Source: an uncultured Oxalobacteraceae bacterium (GTDB lineage: Bacteria; Pseudomonadota; Gammaproteobacteria; Burkholderiales; Burkholderiaceae). From it: a stretch of DNA of 64,000 bases. Numbering within the stretch: the stretch's first letter is position 1; the number at the start of each line of letters is the position of its first letter. The notes beneath the pieces were generated by a model. It was given only the letters and a program-made list of their open reading frames with translations, did not search any database and had not been told where the DNA came from. The stretch lies in the NCBI GenBank assembly GCA_946480015.1, contig CAMLIL010000006.1, positions 32,556-96,555 on the forward strand, given 5' to 3'. Of this stretch, positions 1-9,114 are shown in pieces. The translations under genes were made by a program, and so were the position numbers.

Positions 1-977
1 CAATCTTGACCGTCGCCGGAATCGTCGCCGGCACCGGCATCGAGACCAAGACCGTGGGCGACATGGGCTCGATCGCCGGCGGCCTGCCACTGTTCCATGT
101 GCCGCAGGTGCCGTTCACGCTCGACACCTTCTACATCATCGCGCCCTACTCGCTGATCCTGGCCGCCATCGGCCTGATCGAAACGCTGCTGACGCTAAAC
201 CTGATCGATGAAATGACCGGCACGCGCGGGCGGCCCAATAAGGAAGCACTGGCCCAAGGCGCTGCCAATGTGGTCGCGGGCTTTTTCGCCACCATGGGCG
301 GCTGCGCCATGATCGGCCAAAGCATGATCAACATTAACAACGGCGCACGTCACCGCCTGTCGGGCATCGTGGCCGCGGCTTTCTTGCTGGGATTCATACT
401 GTTCCTGTCGCGCTGGATCGAGATGATCCCCTTGGCTGCATTGATCGGCCTGATGTTCGTTGTTGCGGAGAAGACGTTTGAATGGAGCAGCCTGCAGGCA
501 TTGCGCAAGATCCCGCGCCAGGATGCCATCATCGTCGTCGCTGTGACCGTGATTACCGTTCTGACCGACCTGGCGATCGCCGTGCTGTGTGGCGTGGTGT
601 TCGCCGCGCTGGTATTCGCCTGGGAGCATGCCAAGCAGATCACCGTCCGGACCCGCGTGGACGACGCCGGCTGGAAAGTGTACGAGCTGGAGGGCAGTCT
701 GTTCTTCGCCTCGGCGGCCAATTTCGCCGAGCTGTTCACCCCAAAAGAGGACCCGCACCACGTGGTCATCGAATTCGGCAAGGCCAAAGTGGTGGACCAT
801 TCCGCGATCGAGGCAATCGACGCGCTGGCAATCCGCTACCAGCAGGAGGGAAAGGTGCTGCACCTGCGCCATTTGAGTTCCGACTGCCTGGAACTACTCG
901 ACAACGCCAAGGGGATGGTAGAAGTCAACGAGTTCGAAGATCCGCACTATCATATAGCCGACAATAAGCTCGGCTAG
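1..977 (+). CDS. SulP family anion transporter, C-terminal part (5' truncated by window edge)
   Basis: This is the C-terminal part of a SulP/SLC26 inorganic anion transporter; the reading frame is already open at base 3, so the start lies outside the window. The visible 320 or so residues contain about five hydrophobic segments. One has the family-like run [17 protein letters not shown], and another, around [21 protein letters not shown], is typical of SulP membrane helices. After the last membrane segment comes a soluble STAS domain of about 100 residues with [20 protein letters not shown], the usual regulatory tail. Members carry sulfate, bicarbonate or other anions across the inner membrane; the substrate cannot be told from this part. 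The gene converges on tatD with a 20-base gap. Confidence 0.9.
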   Translation, partial: ILTVAGIVAGTGIETKTVGDMGSIAGGLPLFHVPQVPFTLDTFYIIAPYSLILAAIGLIETLLTLNLIDEMTGTRGRPNKEALAQGAANVVAGFFATMGGCAMIGQSMININNGARHRLSGIVAAAFLLGFILFLSRWIEMIPLAALIGLMFVVAEKTFEWSSLQALRKIPRQDAIIVVAVTVITVLTDLAIAVLCGVVFAALVFAWEHAKQITVRTRVDDAGWKVYELEGSLFFASAANFAELFTPKEDPHHVVIEFGKAKVVDHSAIEAIDALAIRYQQEGKVLHLRHLSSDCLELLDNAKGMVEVNEFEDPHYHIADNKLG

Positions 978-997
978 AGGCGGCATACGCGCTGCCT

Positions 998-1804
998 TCA
1001 GCCTGACGCCAGCAGGCCACGCAGACGCGGAATGGCGGCGAAGGCGTTTGCGGCGGTCACGCGCGCCACCTCGCGCGGGTCCAGCGCGCGCATCCCGGCC
1101 AGCGCCATGCCGATCTCCGGCAGGTTTTCCGGACTGTTGCGGCCCGGGTGGATCCAGGCGGGCGCGATGTCGGGCGCGTCGGTTTCCAGCACGATCGATT
1201 CCAGCGGCAGCGTGCTCGCCAGGCGGCGGATCTGCAGCGCGCGCGTAAAAGTCATGGCGCCGCCGAATCCCAGCTTGAAACCCAGTTCGATGTAGATTTG
1301 CGCCTGCTGGAAACTGCCGTTGAACGCATGCGCAATGCCGCCATGCTGGCGGATCTGCCGCACGTGCTTGAGCACCTGATCCTGCGAGCGCCGCACATGC
1401 ATCAGCACGGGCAGGCCAACGTCGCGCGCGAGGCGCAGCTGCTCGCGAAAAAAATGGTCCTGCTTTTCGCGCATGGCCGGTTCGCACAGCATGGGAATGA
1501 AGAAGTCCAGTCCGATCTCGCCGATGGCCACCAGATGGGGATCGTCCATCGACGCTTCCACCCGCTGACGCAGCAGAACCAGGTCTTCGTCCCGCGCCTG
1601 CGGCACGCAGATTGGATGGATGCCGAGCGCGTAGCTGGTGTTGGCCGCAGCGCCGCCCAGCTGGCTGACCACCTCGAAATTACCGCGTTCGACGGCGGGA
1701 ATCACGATCATCGACACGCCCTTGTCACCCGCCCGCTGCGCAACCTCGAGCGGCTGCGCGCCGAATTCGTGAGCGTCGAGATGGCAATGCGTGTCGATCC
1801 ACAT
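998..1804 (-). CDS. tatD: TatD family metal-dependent hydrolase/DNase
   Basis: A 268-residue TatD/YcfH-type amidohydrolase-fold enzyme, a divalent-metal-dependent nuclease acting in the cytoplasm. The N-terminal DTHCHLD supplies the HxH metal ligands, and ALGIHP, GEIGLDFF, LMHVRR and ETDAPD are the other family metal-site and core blocks in the right order. The length is that of the family. It is the last gene of the lol operon, starting 2 bases after the lolD stop, so it is probably co-transcribed with the lipoprotein exporter genes. Which member of the family (YcfH, YjjV or TatD) it is cannot be settled by eye. Confidence 0.92.
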   Translation of the reverse strand: MWIDTHCHLDAHEFGAQPLEVAQRAGDKGVSMIVIPAVERGNFEVVSQLGGAAANTSYALGIHPICVPQARDEDLVLLRQRVEASMDDPHLVAIGEIGLDFFIPMLCEPAMREKQDHFFREQLRLARDVGLPVLMHVRRSQDQVLKHVRQIRQHGGIAHAFNGSFQQAQIYIELGFKLGFGGAMTFTRALQIRRLASTLPLESIVLETDAPDIAPAWIHPGRNSPENLPEIGMALAGMRALDPREVARVTAANAFAAIPRLRGLLASG

Positions 1805-1806
1805 GG

Positions 1807-2508
1807 TCAGTCCTCCACTGGCTGCAGTCCGTGTTCGGTCAGGCGCAGCACGCGGTCGCAGCGGCGCGCCAGTTCAATATCGTGGGTGACGATGACGAAG
1901 GCGGTACCGAGCGTCGTCGACAGTTCCAGCATCAGGTCGAAAACCTGCTGGGCGGTGGCGTGATCGAGGTTGCCGGTCGGCTCGTCGGCCAGCACGCAGG
2001 CCGGCCGCGTCACCAGGGCGCGCGCCAGCGCCACCCGCTGGCGTTCACCGCCCGACAGTTCGCCCGGCACGTGCACCACCCGCCTGGCCAGCCCTACCCG
2101 CTCCAGGATCGCCTGCGCCTTGGCCACCGCGCCGGGTCGCGGTTCGCGCCGGATCAGCAGCGGCATGGCGACATTGTCGAGGGCCGAGAATTCCGGCAGC
2201 AAATGGTGGAACTGGTAGACGAAGCCGAGCGCCTGGTTGCGCAGCTCGCCACGGGCCGTCTCCGACAGGCTGGCGAAATCGCGTCCGGCCAGGGTCACCG
2301 ATCCGGTGGTCGGGGTATCGAGTCCGCCCAGCAGATGCAGCAAGGTGGACTTGCCCGAGCCGGAAGCGCCCACGATGGCCACCCGCTCACCGCGGAAGAT
2401 AGTGAAGTCGACGTTATTGAGTACCTGGACCTGGTAGCTGCCCTGCACGAAGGTTTTGCCCAGGCCGCGTGCGGCCAGTACCGGCGGATTGCTGGTGCTG
2501 TCATTCAT
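1807..2508 (-). CDS. lolD: LolD lipoprotein-releasing ABC ATPase, copy 1
   Basis: ATP-binding subunit of the LolCD(E) complex, which extracts outer-membrane lipoproteins from the inner membrane and passes them to LolA. The 233-residue protein has Walker [11 protein letters not shown]-loop region [10 protein letters not shown] (a LolD hallmark), signature [15 protein letters not shown], Walker [13 protein letters not shown] and the H-loop VTHD. The start chosen is the ATG at 2508, which overlaps the lolC stop by 8 bases. An open frame extends 21 codons further upstream, but only inside lolC, and it shows no homology. This copy is the second of two lolD genes in the same operon; the other lies at 3763-4482. 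Confidence 0.95.
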   Translation of the reverse strand: MNDSTSNPPVLAARGLGKTFVQGSYQVQVLNNVDFTIFRGERVAIVGASGSGKSTLLHLLGGLDTPTTGSVTLAGRDFASLSETARGELRNQALGFVYQFHHLLPEFSALDNVAMPLLIRREPRPGAVAKAQAILERVGLARRVVHVPGELSGGERQRVALARALVTRPACVLADEPTGNLDHATAQQVFDLMLELSTTLGTAFVIVTHDIELARRCDRVLRLTEHGLQPVED

Positions 2509-3766
2509 AGCGCAGAGCCTCCGCCGGTTTGACGCGCGAGGCCGCGTAGCTCGGGTAGAGCGTGGCGACAAACGCCAGCAGCACAGCCACGCCGCCGATC
2601 GCCAGCACGTCGGGCCAGCGCAGGTCGGACGGCAAGGTGCTGATCAGGTAGATATCCTTGGACAGGAAGTGCACGCCCAGCAGGCGCTCGATAAACGGCA
2701 CGATCACGTCGACATTGAGCGCCACCAGCACGCCCAGCGACACGCCGGCCAGCGTCCCCATGATGCCCACCAGCGCACCTTGAATAATGAAGATCTTCAT
2801 GATCGAGCGCGGCGACGAGCCGAGCGTGCGCAGGATCGCGATATCGGCCTGCTTGTCGGTCACGGTCATGACCAGGGTGGCGACCAGATTGAAGGCGGCG
2901 ACGGCGATGATCAGGGTCAGGATAACGAACATCATCTTCTTCTGACTCTGCACGGCGGCGAACCAGGTGACATTCTGCTTGGACCAGTCGCGGATATACC
3001 ATTCGCCCGGCAAGCTTTGCATCAGTTCGTGCGCCACCTGCGGGGCCCGGTGCAGGTCGGCGATGCGCAGGCGCAGGCCGGCCGGCCCGGGCAGGCTGGC
3101 GATCTCCTCGGCGTCAGCCAGGTGCACGAAAGCCAGGCCGGAGTCGAACTCGAAGTGGCCGGATTCGAAGATGCCAGCGACGGTGAAGTTGACCAGGCGC
3201 GGCGCGATGCCGTCCGCACCGGTGTCGCCGCGCGGCACCGCCATGGTCACCTTGTCGCCGACTTTCAGCTCCAGCGATTTGGCCAATTCCAGCCCCAGGA
3301 TGATGTTGAAGGCGCCCGCCTGCAGCGCGTCGAAGCGGCCCTGCTTGACGTTTTTGGGCACGTCCGACACCTTCGGTTCTTCGGACGGCAGCACGCCGCG
3401 CACGATCGCCGGGCGCATCACGCCGTCGCTCATCAGCATGCCCTGGGTTTCGGCGAACGGCGAGGCGCCCTTGACTTCCGGATTCTTGAACGCCTCCCTC
3501 GCGGTGGCGCGCCAGTCGCTCATGGCGCCGCGCGTGTCGAACACTTCGATATGCGCCAGCACCGACAGCATGCGGTCGGTGACCTCTTTCTGAAAGCCGT
3601 TCATCACCGACAGCACCACGATCAGCGCCGCCACGCCAAGGGCGATGCCGGAGACCGAAATGAGCGAGATGAAGGAGATGAAGCTGTTGCGGCCACTGCG
3701 CCGGCCGGCACGCGTGTAGCGCAGCCCGACCGACCATTCGTACGGTAGCTTGTTAATGAAACTCAT
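2501..3766 (-). CDS. lolC: LolC/LolE-type lipoprotein-releasing permease, copy 1
   Basis: Membrane subunit of the lipoprotein-releasing ABC transporter, 421 residues, the usual length. It begins with the [15 protein letters not shown] motif typical of LolC/E, followed by a first membrane helix ([19 protein letters not shown]), a large periplasmic domain of about 220 residues, and three C-terminal helices ending in PAEALRYE. The block [19 protein letters not shown] is the FtsX-family coupling helix. It overlaps the upstream lolD copy by 4 bases (ATGA) and the downstream lolD by 8. It is clearly similar to the second copy at 4475-5740 but diverged throughout, especially in the periplasmic domain. 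It could act like LolE in a LolC-LolE heterodimer; this is inference. Confidence 0.94.
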   Translation of the reverse strand: MSFINKLPYEWSVGLRYTRAGRRSGRNSFISFISLISVSGIALGVAALIVVLSVMNGFQKEVTDRMLSVLAHIEVFDTRGAMSDWRATAREAFKNPEVKGASPFAETQGMLMSDGVMRPAIVRGVLPSEEPKVSDVPKNVKQGRFDALQAGAFNIILGLELAKSLELKVGDKVTMAVPRGDTGADGIAPRLVNFTVAGIFESGHFEFDSGLAFVHLADAEEIASLPGPAGLRLRIADLHRAPQVAHELMQSLPGEWYIRDWSKQNVTWFAAVQSQKKMMFVILTLIIAVAAFNLVATLVMTVTDKQADIAILRTLGSSPRSIMKIFIIQGALVGIMGTLAGVSLGVLVALNVDVIVPFIERLLGVHFLSKDIYLISTLPSDLRWPDVLAIGGVAVLLAFVATLYPSYAASRVKPAEALRYE

Positions 3767-4482
3767 AAGGTAAGGTCAGTCTCGTGATGGGGAGCGCCGG
3801 CTGGCAGCGGCTGCAGGCCATGCCCGGTCAGGCGCAGCGCGCGGTCGCAGCGGCGCGCCAGTCCCATGTCGTGGGTGACGATGACGAAGGCGGTGCCGAG
3901 GGTTGCGGACAGATCGAGCATCAGCTCGAAAATCTGCTGTGCGGTGGACTGGTCGAGGTTCCCGGTCGGTTCGTCGGCCAGCACGCAGGCCGGCTGGGTG
4001 ACCAGCGCGCGCGCCAACGCCACGCGCTGGCGTTCGCCGCCCGACAGTTCGCCCGGCACGTGCGTGGCCCGTTTGGACAGGCCGACCCGCTCCAGCATCG
4101 CCATCGCCTTCTGCACGGCGCTGGCGCGGCTTTCGCGCCGGATCAGCAGCGGCATGGCGACATTGTCGAGGGCCGAAAACTCGGGCAGCAGGTGGTGGAA
4201 CTGGTACACGAAACCAAGCGCGCGGTTGCGCAGGTCGCCGCGCGCCGCTTCCGACAGCGCGCCCATGTCCTGGCCCTGCAGGCTGACCGAACCGGTGCTG
4301 GGGGTATCGAGCCCCCCCAGCAGATGCAGCAGGGTGGACTTGCCGGAGCCGGACGCGCCGACGATGGCCACATGCTCGCCGCGCGCGAGGGCAAAGTCGA
4401 TATTGGACAGCACCTCGACCCGGTACGCGCCCTGCGTGTAGGTTTTGCCGAGCTTGCGGCAAGAGAGAATCGCGTCATTCAT
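3763..4482 (-). CDS. lolD: LolD lipoprotein-releasing ABC ATPase, copy 2
   Basis: Second ATP-binding subunit of the lipoprotein-releasing system, 239 residues. It has Walker [25 protein letters not shown], Walker [13 protein letters not shown] and the LolD-specific [10 protein letters not shown] block. Most core positions are identical to the LolD at 1807-2508, and the differences are spread over the whole length, so this is an old duplication. The ATG overlaps the preceding lolC stop by 8 bases, exactly as in the other pair. In gammaproteobacteria one LolD dimer serves LolC and LolE, so two LolD paralogues in one operon are more than a standard complex needs. Confidence 0.95.
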   Translation of the reverse strand: MNDAILSCRKLGKTYTQGAYRVEVLSNIDFALARGEHVAIVGASGSGKSTLLHLLGGLDTPSTGSVSLQGQDMGALSEAARGDLRNRALGFVYQFHHLLPEFSALDNVAMPLLIRRESRASAVQKAMAMLERVGLSKRATHVPGELSGGERQRVALARALVTQPACVLADEPTGNLDQSTAQQIFELMLDLSATLGTAFVIVTHDMGLARRCDRALRLTGHGLQPLPAGAPHHETDLTL

Positions 4483-5740
4483 AGCGCAGCGCCTCCGCAG
4501 GTTTGACGCGCGCGGCGGTCATGCTCGGATAGATCGTGGCCAGGAAGGACAGCAGCACGGCGATGCCGCCGATGGCATACACGTCCGGCCAGCGCAGCTC
4601 GGACGGCAGGCTGGTGAACTGGTAAATATCCTTCGACAGGATCTGCGCACCTGTCAGGTGCTCGAAGAACGGCACGATCACGTCGATATTGAGCGCCACG
4701 ATCACGCCTGCACTGACCCCGGCAAGGGTGCCGAGGATGCCGATCAGCGCCCCCTGGATCACGAAGATCTTCATGATCGAACGCGGCGAGGAACCGAGCG
4801 TGCGCAGGATGGCGATGTCGGGGTGCTTGTCGGTCACCGTCATCACCAGGGTCGACACAAGGTTGAAAGTGGCCACGGTGATGATGAGGGCCATCACGAT
4901 CATCATCATCTTCTTCTCGGTCTGGACGGCGGCGAACCAGGTCTTGTTCTGCTTGGACCAGTCGCGCACCGTGAGCCCACCGGGCAGGCTCGCCTCGAGC
5001 TCCTGCGCCACCTCGGGCGCCTGGTGCATGTCGGCGACCTTCAAACGCAGGCCCGATGGCGCGGTGAGCCGTTCCATCTTCTGCGCGTCCTCGATATTTA
5101 CGAAGGCCATGCCGGAATCGAATTCGAAATGGCCCGACTCGATCAGGCCCACCACCGTGAAGCTGCGCATGCGCGGCACCATGCCGGCCGGCGTGACCTG
5201 CGCCTGGGCCAGCGCCATGGTGACCTTGTCGCCGATCTGCAGACCCAGGCTGCGCGCGAGCGCATACCCGAGCACGATATTGAACTGGCCGGGGCGCAAA
5301 TCGTCCAGGCTGCCCACGCGCACCGTTTTGGCGACCTCGGACACCTTCGGCTCTTCGGCCGGCAGCACGCCGCGGATCATGGCCGGGCGCATGCCGCCCG
5401 CGTGCAGCAGCATGCCCTGGGTTTGCACGAACGGCGCGGCGCCCTTGACGGCCGGGTTGGCGAAGGCTTCCCGGGCAGTCTGGCGCCAGTCGGCCAGGCC
5501 GCCCTGCGGGTTGATCACTTCAATATGCGCCAGTACCGACAGCATGCGGTCGGTGACGTCCTTGCGAAAGCCGTTCATCACCGACAGCACGACAATCAGC
5601 GCGGCCACGCCGAGCGCAATACCGGACACGGAAATGAGGGAAATAAACGAGATAAAACTGTTGCGTCCGCTGCGCTTGCCGGCGCGCGTGTAGCGCAGGC
5701 CGACCAGCCATTCGTACGGCAGTCTGTGGATGATGCTCAT
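4475..5740 (-). CDS. lolC: LolC/LolE-type lipoprotein-releasing permease, copy 2 (operon-leading)
   Basis: First gene of the lol operon, encoding a 421-residue LolC/E permease. The start chosen is the ATG at 5740, giving [11 protein letters not shown], which aligns with the start of the other copy ([11 protein letters not shown]). An alternative in-frame start 14 codons upstream adds residues absent from the paralogue. Topology is one N-terminal helix, a large periplasmic domain, and three C-terminal helices. The coupling block [19 protein letters not shown] is identical to the other copy. It is the likely partner of the LolD encoded directly downstream. The promoter should lie in 5741-5914, which it shares with the divergent ferritin-like operon. 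Confidence 0.94.
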   Translation of the reverse strand: MSIIHRLPYEWLVGLRYTRAGKRSGRNSFISFISLISVSGIALGVAALIVVLSVMNGFRKDVTDRMLSVLAHIEVINPQGGLADWRQTAREAFANPAVKGAAPFVQTQGMLLHAGGMRPAMIRGVLPAEEPKVSEVAKTVRVGSLDDLRPGQFNIVLGYALARSLGLQIGDKVTMALAQAQVTPAGMVPRMRSFTVVGLIESGHFEFDSGMAFVNIEDAQKMERLTAPSGLRLKVADMHQAPEVAQELEASLPGGLTVRDWSKQNKTWFAAVQTEKKMMMIVMALIITVATFNLVSTLVMTVTDKHPDIAILRTLGSSPRSIMKIFVIQGALIGILGTLAGVSAGVIVALNIDVIVPFFEHLTGAQILSKDIYQFTSLPSELRWPDVYAIGGIAVLLSFLATIYPSMTAARVKPAEALRYE

Positions 5741-5830
5741 GTGCTCCGTCAATGGATTTTTCGTAAGAGCGAAGTTTGCCACACAAAGCCCCTTCTTGAC
5801 AGGATTGCCACTAGCGAATCGCGCCGCTCA

Positions 5831-5851
5831 AAAATAGGGCGAACCTATTTT
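5831..5851. promoter_or_regulatory. Inverted repeat between divergent lolC and ferritin-like operons
   Basis: Perfect 8-base arms AAAATAGG (5831-5838) and CCTATTTT (5844-5851) are separated by GCGAA. On the plus strand the right arm runs into TTGAAA (5850-5855), a possible -35 element. A weak -10-like CATACG or TACGCT lies 17-19 bases further on, about 35 bases before the ferritin-like start codon. The layout suits an operator controlling the ferritin-like operon, the lol operon, or both. I do not recognise the binding protein. Confidence 0.45.
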
Positions 5852-5914
5852 GAAAACAGCGCTCAAATCTGCCATACGCTGCGCAAGCGGCGCAACCGGA
5901 CACGGAGGCACGAG

Positions 5915-7102
5915 ATGGCGTTCAGCTTATTCGAATCGAAGGGCGTGCAGGTGGACCAGCAAAAATTCACCTGGCGTGACATGGTGCAAAAGCCGATCAG
6001 CAAACTGGACGACGACGCGTTTACGCGCGTGCGCATCATTCTCATCAACGGGCTGGAAAACGAGGCGCTGCGCTTCGGCCACATGGCGGCGCGCTTCAAC
6101 CGCGACCTGCGCCTGCCGCTGGCCCAGGTGCGCCGCACCGAGCAGCACCAGGCCACCATGGTCAACTGGCTGCTGGGGTCCGATCATTCGCCACTGGAAA
6201 CCACCATCGGCTACGAGCAGGTCGCCATCGAAGTGACCGCCGCCGTGGCACAAAACGAGCCGGACCCGTATCTGGCCCAGGTGTACCGCTTCGGGCTGCT
6301 GGAAGACTTCGACCATCTCTACCGCTATTCCGCCCTGCTCGACCGGCTCGAAGGCAAGGACGCCAACAACATCCTGCAAAGCTACACGGACGTGCTGCCG
6401 GGGCGCCCGACCATGTTCCATCACCGCGCCCCCGAAGACGATCTGCGCATGCCGTACGATTCCAAGAGCGCGCAGTTTCTCACCAAGCTGCATGCGCTGA
6501 CCATCGTGGCCGGCGAGTACCAGACCCACGACTACTATATGAATGTCGGCCCGCAGTTCGCCGATCCGGTGGCGCGCCAGCTGTACGCGGAAATCGCCTC
6601 GGTCGAGGAACAGCACGTGACCCAGTACGAATCCATGCTCGACCCGACCGAAAGCTGGATCGAACAATGGGTGCTGCACGAGGCGACCGAGTGCTACAAC
6701 TATTACAGCTGCATGACGCAAGAGACCAATTACAAGGTCAAGGCCATCTGGGAACGCTTTCTCGACTATGAGCTGGGGCACTTCCACCTGGCTTGCGACG
6801 CGCTCAAGAAATTCGAAAACCGCGATCCGGCCGAAATCATCACGACCGACTTCGCCGTGCCGCTGGAGTTTCGCAGCCACCGCGACTATGTGCGCCAGGT
6901 GCTGTCCAATGAAGCCGGTCTCAGCGCCAATGCCACCCAGTTCGTCGCGCGCGAGCACGAGGGGCCCTTGTCGGCCCAATATCGTACACAGGTCAATGCC
7001 GACGGTTCGCCCAGCGAGATCGTCGCCGCCGGCTATGCGTGGACACCCGGCGGCGAACTGACGCGCGCGCTGCGCGCTGCCGCCACGCCCACCGCGCACT
7101 AA
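5915..7102 (+). CDS. Ferritin-like diiron protein, uncharacterised (gene A of a pair)
   Basis: I do not recognise a named family for this 395-residue protein, but its helical pattern is ferritin-like. A canonical diiron ligand set is visible in the second half: Glu201 (AGEYQTHDYY), Glu231-x-x-His234 (EEQH), Glu256/Glu259 (HEATE), and Glu286-x-x-His289 (ELGH). The first half has further Glu/His-rich helices (RRTEQHQ, YEQVAIEV, LLEDFDHLYRY) that could form a second, possibly degenerate, four-helix bundle. The start is the ATG at 5915, preceded by GGAGG at 5904-5908; the long open frame upstream is only antisense to lolC. No signal peptide is seen, so it is probably cytoplasmic. It is followed 25 bases later by a second ferritin-like gene. 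Roles in iron storage or peroxide or radical chemistry are all possible. Confidence 0.75.
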   Translation: MAFSLFESKGVQVDQQKFTWRDMVQKPISKLDDDAFTRVRIILINGLENEALRFGHMAARFNRDLRLPLAQVRRTEQHQATMVNWLLGSDHSPLETTIGYEQVAIEVTAAVAQNEPDPYLAQVYRFGLLEDFDHLYRYSALLDRLEGKDANNILQSYTDVLPGRPTMFHHRAPEDDLRMPYDSKSAQFLTKLHALTIVAGEYQTHDYYMNVGPQFADPVARQLYAEIASVEEQHVTQYESMLDPTESWIEQWVLHEATECYNYYSCMTQETNYKVKAIWERFLDYELGHFHLACDALKKFENRDPAEIITTDFAVPLEFRSHRDYVRQVLSNEAGLSANATQFVAREHEGPLSAQYRTQVNADGSPSEIVAAGYAWTPGGELTRALRAAATPTAH

Positions 7103-7127
7103 GCGCACACTTGAATTAGGAGGACTC

Positions 7128-7925
7128 ATGGGCACCGCAGTTGCGCAAGAACACGTCGGCATGAACCGTACGGGCATCCAGATGTCGCCGATCGACGGAC
7201 AGGCCATGCAGCAGGCCGATCCGGCCCTATTACCCAAGCAGGACGGCAGCGAGGGATCGCTCGCGGCCATCCGCAACGACTATATCGCCAATGCCGACGC
7301 GCTCGGCTCGGTGCCTTTGCCGGGCACGCTGAGCGGGGCGATCAACATGGGCATGACCATGCTCAAGGGTGAGAGCCCCACCGTCCTGCTCGACAAGCTG
7401 GGCGAACGGCTGGCGTTCGAGCGTACCGGCACCCGGCTGTACGACGCGCTGATCACCAAATGCGAAGTGCTGCCGGACGGCGGCATCAGCATGACGCTCG
7501 ATGAGCTGCTGCGCATTCGCAATGACGAGTCGCGCCATTTCCTGATGGTCAAGGAAGCCATCGAATCGCTGGGAGGCGATCCCACGGCGCAAACGCCGAG
7601 TGCGGATCTGGTCGGCGTGGAATCGCAGGGGCTGGTCCAGGTACTGAGCGATCCGCGCACGAACATTGCGCAATCCTTGCATGCCATCGTCACGGCCGAG
7701 CTGAGCGACAATGCCGGCTGGGAAACTTTGGTGGCCCTGGCCGACGAGCAGGATTTGACGGAACTGGTCAGCAATTTCACGCTTGCCCTGGACGAAGAGC
7801 GCGAACACCTGAACATGGTGCAAACCTGGTATGAGGAAGCGATCGGGCTGAGCTATGGCGAAGTCGCGATCGAAGGGGATGCGACGGCCGCCCCGGATGT
7901 CGACGCCGGCAGTCCCAGCCCCTGA
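7128..7925 (+). CDS. Ferritin-like diiron protein, uncharacterised (gene B of a pair)
   Basis: A 265-residue protein with the full ferritin-like metal-ligand pattern Glu98 (LAFERTG), Glu134-x-x-His137 (ESRH), Glu191 (TAELSDN) and Glu224-x-x-His227 (EREH), spaced as in a four-helix bundle. The roughly 70 N-terminal residues and the acidic, Pro/Ala-rich tail of about 25 residues look disordered. A very good ribosome-binding site, TAGGAGGA (7117-7124), sets the ATG at 7128. It follows gene A by 25 bases on the same strand and is almost certainly co-transcribed. The two proteins may form a hetero-complex, or act as carrier and oxidase. No named function is assigned. Confidence 0.8.
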   Translation: MGTAVAQEHVGMNRTGIQMSPIDGQAMQQADPALLPKQDGSEGSLAAIRNDYIANADALGSVPLPGTLSGAINMGMTMLKGESPTVLLDKLGERLAFERTGTRLYDALITKCEVLPDGGISMTLDELLRIRNDESRHFLMVKEAIESLGGDPTAQTPSADLVGVESQGLVQVLSDPRTNIAQSLHAIVTAELSDNAGWETLVALADEQDLTELVSNFTLALDEEREHLNMVQTWYEEAIGLSYGEVAIEGDATAAPDVDAGSPSP

Positions 7926-7956
7926 GCAGACTCCACTGTCGTCCTCGGCCCCGGCG

Positions 7957-7975
7957 GCCCCTTTCGCGGGGGCTT
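7957..7975 (+). terminator. Weak hairpin after the ferritin-like operon
   Basis: GCCCC (7957-7961) pairs with GGGGC (7969-7973) around a 6-base loop and is followed by only two T residues. The stem is short and the T tract poor, so it may be a weak or factor-assisted terminator. Confidence 0.3.
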
Positions 7976-8087
7976 ATAAGCGAAGACGACCGCGAAGTTG
8001 TTCGTATGACCACCGCGCTGGCACCCGCGGCGAGAGCGGCGCGCAGGACATTTCCTCGTCGGCAGTAGATTTGTCCTACAATGCGGA

Positions 8088-9107
8088 ATGCCTCACATTA
8101 CGCTTGTCCTGCCATTCGCCCTCCCCCCGTCCGAGCTGGCGCCCGACCTGATCCGGGCCCTGCAAACGCCCTCGCTGGCCACACTGGTTTCGCGCACGTC
8201 CTCGCGCAAGGCGCTGCCATTTGACGACGCGCAACGCGCCCTGCCCTATGAACGCTGGCTGGCCGGTCGGCTTGGCCTGCCAGTCCAGGGCTCGCCCGCG
8301 CTGGCTGCACACGTGATGCGGGGCTATGGCCTCAATCCCGGCGCAGGCAGCTGGTTCATTGTCAATCCGGCCCATCTCGAAGTGGCGCGCAGCCATCTGC
8401 TGCTGCACGACACGCGCAGCCTGCGCCTGTCCGACGCGCATTCCCGCGCCCTGTTCGACGCCGCCAAACCCTACTTTGACGACAGCGGCAAGCCGCTGCA
8501 CTATGGCGACGCCGCCACCTGGTTCATGCGCGCGGACGACTGGGCAGGCTTGTCCACCGCCAGTCCGGACGCCGCCACCGGCCTGAATCTGACCGACTGG
8601 CTGCCCACGGGCGAACGCGCGGCTGAGTTCCGCAAGCTCCAGAACGAAGTTCAGATGCTGTGGTTCAACCACCCGGTCAACGCCGAGCGTGAAGAGCGCG
8701 CTCTGGCTTCCATCAACGGATTCTGGCCATGGGCGCTGGCCAAGGCCGGCGATGTCGCCCCCCTCCCCCTGCTTGCCGCAAGCAGCGCGCCGCCCTGGCT
8801 GGCCGCGCTCGCTGGCCAGGGCGCCGCTACGGTCGAGGCACTGGCCGCGGCGGGCGAGGACGCCATCCTGGTCGCTGGCGAACTGATCGGCCCTGCCCTG
8901 GCCACCGAATGGTCCAGCTGGCTGGCCGCGATGCAGCATCTCGAACACAGCGTATTTGCGCCCGCGCTGGCGGCCCTGCGCGACGGCCGCGTCGACCAGC
9001 TGCGTCTGCTGCTCAGCCACCGTACCGGACACCTCGAACTGACCACCACCCGGCTGGCCTTGCGCGCATTCTGGCGCAGCCCCAGCCTTGCCGCATTACT
9101 GCCGTAA
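8088..9107 (+). CDS. Conserved hypothetical protein upstream of recJ (phosphoglycerate-mutase-like annotation in relatives)
   Basis: A 339-residue soluble protein starting MPHITLVLPFALPP. I recognise it as the gene that commonly precedes recJ in Burkholderiales. It is annotated there as uncharacterised (COG4255-like) or, loosely, as a cofactor-independent phosphoglycerate mutase. Visible conserved-looking blocks are VMRGYGLNPGAGSWFIVNPAHLEV, LQNEVQMLWFNHPVNAEREE and SINGFWPWA. I see no convincing alkaline-phosphatase-type metal site, so I do not assign an activity. There is no signal peptide or membrane segment. The stop lies 7 bases before the recJ start, so the two are translationally close and probably one transcript. 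Confidence 0.7.
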   Translation: MPHITLVLPFALPPSELAPDLIRALQTPSLATLVSRTSSRKALPFDDAQRALPYERWLAGRLGLPVQGSPALAAHVMRGYGLNPGAGSWFIVNPAHLEVARSHLLLHDTRSLRLSDAHSRALFDAAKPYFDDSGKPLHYGDAATWFMRADDWAGLSTASPDAATGLNLTDWLPTGERAAEFRKLQNEVQMLWFNHPVNAEREERALASINGFWPWALAKAGDVAPLPLLAASSAPPWLAALAGQGAATVEALAAAGEDAILVAGELIGPALATEWSSWLAAMQHLEHSVFAPALAALRDGRVDQLRLLLSHRTGHLELTTTRLALRAFWRSPSLAALLP

Positions 9108-9114
9108 TTCATCC

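Larger units (their letters stand above)
1807..5740 (-). repeat. Tandem duplication of a lolC-lolD unit
   Basis: Two consecutive lolC-lolD units (5740 to 3763 and 3766 to 1807) share gene order, protein length and the same 8-base lolC/lolD overlap (TATGAATGA context at each junction). The proteins are clearly paralogous along their entire length, while the DNA differs at many third and first codon positions. That makes this an old tandem duplication rather than a repeat made recently or by misassembly. Confidence 0.85.

Noticed and set aside
1807..5740. Assembly artefact or recent duplication as the origin of the two lolCD units
   Set aside because: The copies differ throughout at the DNA and protein levels, so an old duplication is more likely.
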